64,000 bases of DNA, from contig JALEKY010000024.1 in NCBI GenBank assembly GCA_022768945.1, positions 1-64,000 on the forward strand, given 5' to 3'. This DNA is from Christensenellaceae bacterium. GTDB lineage: Bacteria > Bacillota > Clostridia > Christensenellales > Borkfalkiaceae. How positions within the stretch are numbered: the stretch's first letter is position 1; every line of letters begins with the position of its first letter. The position numbers and the translations under genes were made by a program. This document shows positions 39,013 through 46,918 of this stretch, one piece after another. The notes under the pieces are model-generated. The model made no database searches. It had not been told where the DNA came from and was given only the letters and a program-made list of their open reading frames with translations.

Positions 39013-40935
39013 ATGAAAGAATGCGCTTGCACAGAACAAAGCAGCCTTGGCGAGTACTGCTGCGGGTACGAATGTTTTCGCGGCAATATTCCATATGCCT
39101 TAAAGAAAAAAAGAGGCATCAGGTCACGCAGATATCGCCCGTTACATGTTAAAAAAGCAGATCACTTGTCCGAAACTAAGGAGTGTATGGACGGTAGTAT
39201 CGGGGAAATAGTAAACGAAGAGATAAAAGAAACTCTTTCCGCTACGGAGGAGGTAGCTTCGGAAAACGTCGCGGCTTCTTGCGAGGAAACGCCTGCGGCG
39301 GAAAGCCCGGAAACAGCCGAAGAAACGGCGGCAGAGGAACTTCCGATCGAACCGACCGAAGAGCAAACGGAAGAAGGAACTGTTTCCGAGGAAAATGCGG
39401 AAGAAGAAACCGAACAGGAAGAACTGCCCGAAGAGGAAGAAAAAGAACTTCCGGCAGAAGAGAAGGAAGAGCAACCCGAAGGACTTCCAGTAGAAGAGGA
39501 AAAAGAACTTTCCGAAGAGGAAATCCCGGAGGAAAAGACGGAAGAGGACTTCTCTGAACGTGAAGCTACGGTTACCGAAGATACGGAGGATAAGACTGAA
39601 GAACCGCTCGAAGAAACCGCAAATGAACAAACGGAGGCAGAGGAACTTCCGATCGAACCGACCGAAGAGCAAACGGAAGAAGGAACTGTTTCCGAGGAAA
39701 ATGCGGAAGAAGAAACCGAACAGGAAGAACTTCCCGTAGAAGAGGAAAAAGAACTTCCGGCAGAAGAGAAGGAAGAGCAGCCCGAGAAGGCTTCCGAAGA
39801 ACTCGAGATAGAAGAAAACGAAGAAGATCAGGACGCGTTCTCTTGCGTAGAGGACGAAATACTGCTTGACGTTCCGGACGACGAAGAACCCGAAGAAGTT
39901 TCGGTAGAATTGCCCGCGGGCGAAGCGACCGAGGAAGAAGAAACGGAGCCTTCCGTCGAAATAGAACTTCCGGCAGAAGAAGAGGAAAAAGAAGAGACTA
40001 AAGAAGAGCCGGAAATCGTTATCAACGACGAAGAAGCGGCCGAAAACGCGGAAGAACCTGCAAAAACGGAAGAAAACGTTCAGGAGCCGCTGACCGAAGT
40101 ATCCGAGGAAATCGGAGAATCGGAAGCGAAAACCGGAGATACCGCGGCAGTCGAAGAGACGACTGAAACGAAAGCGGACGAAAAGACAGAAGAAGCAACC
40201 GAGACTGCAGAAGCAGCCGCAGAAGAAAGTTCCGAAGTTCCCGTGGAAGAGCCCGCAGAGGAAAGTCAGGAAGTTTCCGCCGAGGAAGCCGCGATGTTTA
40301 AAGAAGAGGAAGAGCCGGAAGAGAAACCCGATCCGGACGCCGCTTCGAAAGAAGAACATAAGCAGATGGTTGAAAAACTGCTTACCACGCTTGCCATTCC
40401 GCCGAGAAGAAAATACATTGCTCCTCCGTCGCTCGCGTCCGAGTCGGACGACGAATACACGGTGGAAGTTCTTACCAAGAGCGAAATGAAAGAGAACGTT
40501 CAGTCCGTTTTCAAAGCTCTCGTAAAAGAAGGCGTGAAACTCGGTTATCTCGATAAGTATGACGGACTTTCTCCCGCCGAAATCAAAGAGGAATACGAAG
40601 GCGAACTCGTTTACGAAGTTGCCGAGCAGGAACTCAGAAAAATCGCTCTCGGAATTTCCGAGGTAAAGGGCGAAAAGAAAGTAAGCGTTTACGCGTTCAG
40701 TTGGGACGGTACTGATCTGCATCATCTCGGTTATCTCAACGAACCTGAAAAAGCGGAAAAAGTTATCCCGTTTATCGAAAACAAAGATGACTACATATTC
40801 AATATTTGCGGCATAATAACAGGCGGCAAATATAAATCGGTCGAAAAGGACGCGAGCGGTAAAATCAAAATTAAAAACTGCGAAGGTCTTCCTTACGGAA
40901 TCGAACTCGATATAACCGTTTATAAAAAGGCTTAA
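39013..40935 (+). CDS. Glu-rich repeat protein with Cys-rich N-terminus and globular C-terminus
   Basis: AAGGAGAA RBS; N-terminal MKECACTEQSSLGEYCCGYECF; about 400 aa acidic repeats; last about 180 aa normal complexity. Confidence 0.75.
   Translation: MKECACTEQSSLGEYCCGYECFRGNIPYALKKKRGIRSRRYRPLHVKKADHLSETKECMDGSIGEIVNEEIKETLSATEEVASENVAASCEETPAAESPETAEETAAEELPIEPTEEQTEEGTVSEENAEEETEQEELPEEEEKELPAEEKEEQPEGLPVEEEKELSEEEIPEEKTEEDFSEREATVTEDTEDKTEEPLEETANEQTEAEELPIEPTEEQTEEGTVSEENAEEETEQEELPVEEEKELPAEEKEEQPEKASEELEIEENEEDQDAFSCVEDEILLDVPDDEEPEEVSVELPAGEATEEEETEPSVEIELPAEEEEKEETKEEPEIVINDEEAAENAEEPAKTEENVQEPLTEVSEEIGESEAKTGDTAAVEETTETKADEKTEEATETAEAAAEESSEVPVEEPAEESQEVSAEEAAMFKEEEEPEEKPDPDAASKEEHKQMVEKLLTTLAIPPRRKYIAPPSLASESDDEYTVEVLTKSEMKENVQSVFKALVKEGVKLGYLDKYDGLSPAEIKEEYEGELVYEVAEQELRKIALGISEVKGEKKVSVYAFSWDGTDLHHLGYLNEPEKAEKVIPFIENKDDYIFNICGIITGGKYKSVEKDASGKIKIKNCEGLPYGIELDITVYKKA
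39331..39480 (+). repeat. 150-bp intragenic direct repeat, copy 1
   Basis: AEELPIEPTEEQTEEGTVSEENAEEETEQEELPEEEEKELPAEEKEEQPE. Confidence 0.9.
39637..39786 (+). repeat. 150-bp intragenic direct repeat, copy 2
   Basis: Same as copy 1 except about six bases, counted by eye. Confidence 0.9.
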
Positions 40936-40955
40936 AAATTAAATAGTTTTTCAGG

Positions 40956-40986
40956 CGGGGCGAATTGTTCGCCCCGTCGATTTTTT
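40956..40986 (+). terminator. Terminator of the Glu-rich gene
   Basis: CGGGGCGAA-TTG-TTCGCCCCG then TTTTTT. Confidence 0.75.
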
Positions 40987-41103
40987 AATTCAAATATATA
41001 AATTGCCTTCCGTTACCGAAAGCCATGAAATTTTATAAATATCGTTCTTAATTCGCCTATCCGAACATAAAGTAAAACAGAAATAAAAAAGGAAGGTGCT
41101 GAT

Positions 41104-41874
41104 ATGAACGATACAGATTACGCGGCAATGATAGAAATTCCGGTCGACACAACGGAAGTCGTCACTAAAAAGCGCAGATTCAAGCTGAGCGGCGAAGACG
41201 CAAAGCGCAGACTTATGCGTGCGATCAACAGGGATATGGAAGAAGAGAGCGAAGATAATTACGTTCCCGAAACGGATTCGGTATCCGTTACGACCGCAAA
41301 GAAAGAAAAAAGCCGCGAAAGAGGACTCAAAAAGTCGGTTGCGGGAGATGGCGAAAAGGGGCGTTTCGATATAGTCGCGGCGCAGATAGCCGTGGTGGTC
41401 GCGCTTCTTTTAACCGTTTTGCTTACCAATATCTTCTGGCAGGAAAGCGGCATAAACAAGCTTGTTAAATCGGTGTTTACGGAGAATACGCAAGTAGAAG
41501 AAGAGCAGGACGTTTCTTACGATAAGTTCTCGGCGTTCTCGCCCGTACGTACTTCCGACCTCTCTCTTTCCGAGGGCGTAATGACTTTCTCCGGCAAGGG
41601 CAGCATTTACTCGGTTGCGGACGGAGTTGTTACGAAAGTGGCTCAAAACGAAGCTAAAACGGATAAAAAGGACGTTTATATAACTTTCAGTCCGAGCTTT
41701 TCGGCGTTGATTTCCGGCGTGGATTTTGCCTATTACAATCCCGGCGATAAGGTGTATAAATCAGTTCCCGTGTGTTATACCTCGGGCGGCGATGTCAGCG
41801 TGTACTTATACAGCAACGGTAAACTTCTTAAGGATTATACCGTGGATAACGGGAAAATAATCTGGCAGAGCTGA
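41104..41874 (+). CDS. SpoIVFA-like membrane protein with degenerate LytM/M23 domain
   Basis: One TM, then GSIYSVADGVVTKVA...VYITFSPSFSALIS...YYNPGDKVYKSVPV; M23 zinc ligands not seen; upstream of an M50 gene. Confidence 0.65.
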   Translation: MNDTDYAAMIEIPVDTTEVVTKKRRFKLSGEDAKRRLMRAINRDMEEESEDNYVPETDSVSVTTAKKEKSRERGLKKSVAGDGEKGRFDIVAAQIAVVVALLLTVLLTNIFWQESGINKLVKSVFTENTQVEEEQDVSYDKFSAFSPVRTSDLSLSEGVMTFSGKGSIYSVADGVVTKVAQNEAKTDKKDVYITFSPSFSALISGVDFAYYNPGDKVYKSVPVCYTSGGDVSVYLYSNGKLLKDYTVDNGKIIWQS

Positions 41875-41908
41875 AACAGACTCTTTACCGACAAACGGCG
41901 ATAATTTA

Positions 41909-42772
41909 ATGAAGTACGGCGTTCACCCGCTATTCTTTTTATTCGGGTTATACTATGCTTTTACGGGCAGAATATTCGTTTTTCTCACGTTTACTTCGGT
42001 GGCGGTATTGCATGAGTTCGGTCACGCTCTTGTAGCGGCTTCGCTCGGCTACCGCCTTAATAAAATAACGCTTATGCCGTACGGCGCGGTTATTTCGGGC
42101 GATATAACAGGCTTAAGGTTTTCGGACGAAGTAAAAGTAGCTCTTGCCGGGCCGCTTACAAATCTGGCGTCTGCGGTGTTGTTCGTCGCTCTCTGGTGGG
42201 TTTTTCCGGAAACGTACGCTTATACCGATCTCGCGGTATCCGCAAGCCTGTCCGTCGCGCTTGTGAATTTGTTGCCGTGCGCCCCTCTCGACGGAGGAAG
42301 GATACTCGGCGCGGTGCTTTCCGCGTATTTCCCGAAAAAGACGGTTTCAATCGTAATGACGGCATCCGGAATAGCGTTTTCGTGCGTTTTAGGCGGTTTA
42401 TTTGTTGTTACGTGCTTCGGAAAAGTTAATTTTTCTATTCTGTTTTTCTCGTTGTTCGTTTTGTTCGGAACGATTTGCGTTTCGAAAGAGGCGAAGTATG
42501 TGAGAATTTACGACGGTTCGTTTTTCAGGGTTTTAAAAAGAGGCGGCACGATAAGAAGAATAGCCGTGGCGGAGGTTGTTTCTGTAAAAAGATTGCTTCT
42601 TTTGCTCGACAGCCGCTCGCTTAACGAAGTGTGCGTATTCGACGAAACCGCAAAGCTTAAAAAGGTTCTTTCTCAAACTGAATTGCACGCTCTTTTTTCC
42701 GGCGAAAACCTTTACAAAACGATAGGGGAAGCCATGGAAAACATGGAAAGAGGCGCGATTGAAAACGGTTGA
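41909..42772 (+). CDS. spoIVFB: SpoIVFB-like M50 intramembrane metalloprotease
   Basis: VLHEFGHALVAASLGYR, NLLPCAPLDGGRIL, C-terminal CBS-like tail. Confidence 0.8.
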   Translation: MKYGVHPLFFLFGLYYAFTGRIFVFLTFTSVAVLHEFGHALVAASLGYRLNKITLMPYGAVISGDITGLRFSDEVKVALAGPLTNLASAVLFVALWWVFPETYAYTDLAVSASLSVALVNLLPCAPLDGGRILGAVLSAYFPKKTVSIVMTASGIAFSCVLGGLFVVTCFGKVNFSILFFSLFVLFGTICVSKEAKYVRIYDGSFFRVLKRGGTIRRIAVAEVVSVKRLLLLLDSRSLNEVCVFDETAKLKKVLSQTELHALFSGENLYKTIGEAMENMERGAIENG

Positions 42773-42921
42773 AAAATATGAGTAAAGCGATTAAACGGAT
42801 ATAATTTTTCTGTTTTTTTATCGATATTTTTATACCGTGAAATATACGATATTATGTCGTATTTTGACAAAAGTGTAAAAATATAACATCAATAAACGAA
42901 ATAATCAAATTTTTTAAAACG

Positions 42922-42957
42922 GAGCGTTAAGTTTTTACGGCTTAACGCTTTTTTTTG
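42922..42957 (+). terminator. Rho-independent terminator
   Basis: GCGTTAAG...CTTAACGC then TTTTTTTT. Confidence 0.9.
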
Positions 42958-42958
42958 C

Positions 42959-43040
42959 TTGCTTAAGTTTTGCCGATGTGATATAATTCATATGTTGTTT
43001 ACTTAATCGATATTTTTTTATCGATAAAATTTTATCGATA
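42959..43040 (+). promoter_or_regulatory. Promoter and phased ATCGAT palindrome array upstream of mdh
   Basis: TTGCTT-17-TATAAT with TGN extended -10; ATCGAT at 43006, 43020, 43034; 22-bp perfect palindrome TATCGATAAAATTTTATCGATA 43019-43040. Confidence 0.7.
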
Positions 43041-43221
43041 GCAATCAGTTTGATATTACGTAGAAAAATTTAAATCGTAAAAAGCCTTATCAGATAGGAG
43101 TTAAGACTGCGAAAACGGAACGGAGAGGAAATAAATTTTTCGTTTTTCCAAAAAATAGTCTTATAACCGTTTATATAAGGTTAAATAAATAAGCAAATTT
43201 TTTATACAAGGAAGGTATGAT

Positions 43222-44172
43222 ATGAGTAAAGTTACCATTATCGGCACAGGTTCGGTCGGCGCGTCTATTTGTTATGCGATGTCCCTTAAGGGAACGGCTT
43301 CCGAAATCGTTTTAATCGATATCAACGAGAAGAAAGCGGAAGGCGAAGCACTTGACATCAGACAGGGTATGCCCTACAGCCCGCAGAATAAAATCTATGC
43401 GGGTACTTACGAAGACGCTGTCGGTTCGGACGTAGTAGTTATTACTTCGGGCATTCCGAGAAAAGCCGGCATGAGCAGACTCGATCTAGCTCAGGTCAAC
43501 GTAGACATTATGAAGTCTATCGGACCTCAGATCGTAAAATACGCTCCGGACGCGGTTTATATTATCGTTTCCAACCCCGTAGACGTTCTTACCTACGTGT
43601 TCAGAAAGATAACCGGACTCCCGGAAGAAAGAGTTATCGGTACCGGTACTCTTCTCGATACCGCGAGACTCAGAACTTCGCTCGCTTTCAACTATAATAT
43701 CAGCATGAAGAACGTTCACGCGTACGTATTCGGTGAACACGGCGACTCTCAGTTCGTTCCCTGGTCGATTTCGAATATTTCGTCCATTCCCGTTAAAGAG
43801 TATTCCAAAAGAATAGTCGGCAAGACTAACGTTCGCGAAGAGAACGTAGACTTCGACGCTATGGCTGAATTCGTTAAAAAATCCGGCGGCTGGATAATCG
43901 AAAGAAAGGGCGCGACCTTCTACGGTATCGCCGCTTGCGTAACGCACATCGTAGGCTGCATTTTCTCGGGCGTAGAAATCGCTCTTACCGTTTCCACCCT
44001 TCAGCACGGCGAATACAAAGGCGTAGACGACGTATGCCTCTCCACGCTCGCGCTCATCGGCAGACACGGCGTTTGCGGCAAATTGGCTGTTCCTCTTACC
44101 GAGGAAGAAGAAGCTAAACTTCGCAACAGCGCGGAAAAACTTAAAGAAGTTATCAATTCCGTCAAATATTGA
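43222..44172 (+). CDS. mdh: LDH-like malate dehydrogenase (predicted)
   Basis: IGTGSVGASICYA Rossmann; SGIPRKAGMSRLDL has Arg at the specificity position; GEHGDSQF catalytic His; followed by fumC. Confidence 0.75.
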   Translation: MSKVTIIGTGSVGASICYAMSLKGTASEIVLIDINEKKAEGEALDIRQGMPYSPQNKIYAGTYEDAVGSDVVVITSGIPRKAGMSRLDLAQVNVDIMKSIGPQIVKYAPDAVYIIVSNPVDVLTYVFRKITGLPEERVIGTGTLLDTARLRTSLAFNYNISMKNVHAYVFGEHGDSQFVPWSISNISSIPVKEYSKRIVGKTNVREENVDFDAMAEFVKKSGGWIIERKGATFYGIAACVTHIVGCIFSGVEIALTVSTLQHGEYKGVDDVCLSTLALIGRHGVCGKLAVPLTEEEEAKLRNSAEKLKEVINSVKY

Positions 44173-44220
44173 TTTTCATACAATAACACAATATAAGACT
44201 CATAAAACAGGAGAAAAAAT

Positions 44221-45585
44221 ATGGATTATCGCATCGAGAAAGATTCGATGGGCGAAATGAAGGTGCCCGCCGACAAATATTGGGCGGCGCAAACTCAGAG
44301 AAGCTATGAAAACTTCCGTATCGGCGGAGAGATTATGCCTCGCGAAATAACCCACGCTTTCGGCATTTTAAAGAAAGCCGCGGCTATGGCTAACTTCGCG
44401 CTCGGCAAGATGGACGAGGAAAAGAAAAACGCCATCTGCGCCGCGTGCGACGAGGTTATTTCCGGCAAATTATACGATAATTTCCCCCTTGTGGTATGGC
44501 AGACGGGCAGCGGCACTCAGTCGAACATGAACGCGAACGAAGTCATCGCCAACAGAGGAAACGAAATAGTAGGGAAGAAGCTTCTTCACCCGAACGACCA
44601 CGTCAATATGAGTCAAAGCTCTAACGACACGTTCCCCACGGCAATGCACATTTCCGCCGTACTTATTATAGAGGACAAGCTTTTCCCCGCGATGGACAAG
44701 CTTATCGATACTTTCAAAAGACTCGAAAAGGAAAACGAGGGTATCGTTAAGAGCGGAAGAACTCACCTTCAGGACGCAACGCCGATTGCTTTCTCTCAGG
44801 AAATCAGCGGCTGGCGCAATATGATAGAAAAAACGAAGGATATGCTCGAAAAGGCTCTTCCCGGGCTTAAAGAGCTCGCTCTCGGCGGCACTGCCGTCGG
44901 AACGGGACTCAACTCGCCTAAGGGTTGGGGAGAGGAAGTTGCAAAGCAGGTTTCTCTTTTAACGGGCAAACAATTCGTTACGGCAGAGAATAAATTTCAC
45001 GCTCTTACTTCCAAGGACGATATAGTATTCGCTCACGGCGCACTCAAAGCTCTCGCTTGCAACCTTATGAAGATTGCTAATGACGTAAGATGGCTCGCAA
45101 GCGGTCCTCGCGACGGGCTCGGTGAAATCTTCATTCCGGAAAACGAACCGGGCAGCTCTATAATGCCGGGTAAAGTAAACCCCACTCAGTGCGAATCTAT
45201 GACGATGGTTGCCGTTCAGGTAATTGGTAACGACGTTGCCGTAGGTATGGCGGCTTCGCAAGGCAACTTCGAACTCAACGTATTCATGCCTGTTTGTATT
45301 TATAATTTCTTGCAATCGGCAAGACTGCTTGCGGACGGAATCAACTCGTTTAACGATAAATGCGTTTCCGGAATTCGTGCAAACAGAGAAAAAATGGATC
45401 ACAACCTTCACAATTCTCTTATGCTCGTTACCGCGCTCAATCCTTATATAGGATACGACAACGCGGCTAAAACGGCAAAGACGGCGTATAAAGAAAACAT
45501 CTCTTTAAAGGAAGCTTGCGTTAAGCTCGGTTTTCTTACCGCCGAGGAGTTCGATAAGGTGTTCCACCCCGAACAGATGATTTGA
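44221..45585 (+). CDS. fumC: Class II fumarate hydratase
   Basis: MGEMKVPADKYWAAQTQRS...SGTQSNMNANEVI...GSSIMPGKVNPTQCE. Confidence 0.95.
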   Translation: MDYRIEKDSMGEMKVPADKYWAAQTQRSYENFRIGGEIMPREITHAFGILKKAAAMANFALGKMDEEKKNAICAACDEVISGKLYDNFPLVVWQTGSGTQSNMNANEVIANRGNEIVGKKLLHPNDHVNMSQSSNDTFPTAMHISAVLIIEDKLFPAMDKLIDTFKRLEKENEGIVKSGRTHLQDATPIAFSQEISGWRNMIEKTKDMLEKALPGLKELALGGTAVGTGLNSPKGWGEEVAKQVSLLTGKQFVTAENKFHALTSKDDIVFAHGALKALACNLMKIANDVRWLASGPRDGLGEIFIPENEPGSSIMPGKVNPTQCESMTMVAVQVIGNDVAVGMAASQGNFELNVFMPVCIYNFLQSARLLADGINSFNDKCVSGIRANREKMDHNLHNSLMLVTALNPYIGYDNAAKTAKTAYKENISLKEACVKLGFLTAEEFDKVFHPEQMI

Positions 45586-45590
45586 CGTTC

Positions 45591-45623
45591 TTATCCCGCA
45601 GCGTTTTTTTCGTTGCGGGATAA
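45591..45623 (+). other. Strong intercistronic hairpin without external U-tract
   Basis: TTATCCCGCAGCG-TTTTTTT-CGTTGCGGGATAA, 13 bp with one GU. Confidence 0.7.
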
Positions 45624-45664
45624 CGCACACTAATACGAATTATTTGAGGTAATAGTTTTACATT

Positions 45665-46444
45665 ATGAAATACTCATATTTTCCCGGGTGTACCCTTAAA
45701 AACAAAGCGGTAGAACTCGACGAAAGCGCAAAAAAATGCGCAAAAGCGCTCGGCGCGGAGCTTGAAGAAATAGACGAATGGCAGTGTTGCGGAGGCGTTT
45801 ATACGACGGCTAAGGACGAAATAGCCACAAAGCTCGCTTCGGTAAGGGCGCTTGCAAACACGAGAGAAAAGAACCAAAAACTCGTTACGATCTGCTCCGC
45901 TTGCCATAACGTTTTAAAACGCGTGAACGACGATATGAGGAACAACGAATACGTCCGCACCCGCGTTAACAACTACAACGCGCAAGAGGGCAAAGAGCCT
46001 TACGGCGGCGAAACGGAAGTTATTCATTATCTCGAACTTCTTCGCGACGAAATAGGCTTCGAAAACATTAAAAAAGCGGTCGTTAATCCTATCAATTTAA
46101 AGGTGGGAACGTATTACGGCTGTTTGCTTCTTCGCCCGAGCTCGGTTATGCGGATGGATAATCCCGAAAACCCGACGATACTCGAAGATTTCGTTAAAGC
46201 GATAGGCGGCACGCCTGTCGTATCTGCGCTCAGAAACGAGTGCTGCGGCGCGTATACAGCCGTTACGGATAAGCAAATAGCAAAGACGAGGAGCGAACTA
46301 ATTACTTCTTCCTACGCTAAGAAAGGCGCTGAAGTAATAGTTACGGCTTGCCCGCTTTGTATGTATAATTTGAAAGAAAACGGCGGCAAAGAAGTCGAAA
46401 TCGTGTATTTTACCGAACTTCTTGCAAAGGCGTTGGGAGTGTAA
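45665..46444 (+). CDS. hdrB: Heterodisulfide reductase subunit B-like (two CCG domains)
   Basis: WQCCGG...CSACH and ECCGAY...CPLC. Confidence 0.88.
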   Translation: MKYSYFPGCTLKNKAVELDESAKKCAKALGAELEEIDEWQCCGGVYTTAKDEIATKLASVRALANTREKNQKLVTICSACHNVLKRVNDDMRNNEYVRTRVNNYNAQEGKEPYGGETEVIHYLELLRDEIGFENIKKAVVNPINLKVGTYYGCLLLRPSSVMRMDNPENPTILEDFVKAIGGTPVVSALRNECCGAYTAVTDKQIAKTRSELITSSYAKKGAEVIVTACPLCMYNLKENGGKEVEIVYFTELLAKALGV

Positions 46445-46447
46445 GCG

Positions 46448-46834
46448 ATGGATTATAATACTTTAAGCGAAAATATCAAATACATAAGCGACGTCAATAC
46501 GAAAAAATGTATGCGCTGCGGCAAATGCACCGCTACTTGCCCGAATTTCAAGGAAATGGACATTCACCCGCATCAGTTCGTTTATTTTATAGAAACGGGC
46601 AGACTGGACAGATTGCTTAAATCGCAGTCGGCGTACAAATGCCTTACCTGTTTTGCCTGCGTGGAGAGATGTCCGAGACAAGTCGAACCCGCAAAGCTGA
46701 TAGAAGCGGTCAGACTTACGCTCGTAAGGAAACAAGGCGAAAATTACTTAAAACCGGACGACGTTCCGTGCACGCTCGACGAAGAAATGCCTCAGCAGGC
46801 TATCGTATCGGCGTTCAGAAAGTATACCAAATAA
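46448..46834 (+). CDS. hdrC: Heterodisulfide reductase subunit C-like ferredoxin
   Basis: CMRCGKCTATCP and CLTCFACVERCP. Confidence 0.85.
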   Translation: MDYNTLSENIKYISDVNTKKCMRCGKCTATCPNFKEMDIHPHQFVYFIETGRLDRLLKSQSAYKCLTCFACVERCPRQVEPAKLIEAVRLTLVRKQGENYLKPDDVPCTLDEEMPQQAIVSAFRKYTK

Positions 46835-46918
46835 TTCCGAAAAAATGAAAGCGAGTATGGAAAAACGCCGTATTTCGCACGTTTTAAACAGATTTATATA
46901 TCAAGAGAGGACAAAGAA

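Noticed and set aside
39331-39786. Possible CRISPR or VNTR array
   Set aside because: Only two long coding repeats in frame, no short regularly spaced repeats or cas genes.
39142-40725. 527-aa minus-strand ORF rich in Phe/Leu/Arg
   Set aside because: Mirror frame of the Glu-rich repeat gene (GAA/GAG read as TTC/CTC); composition is an artefact.
43222-44172. Annotation as plain L-lactate dehydrogenase
   Set aside because: Arg at the specificity position and fumC linkage favour malate dehydrogenase.
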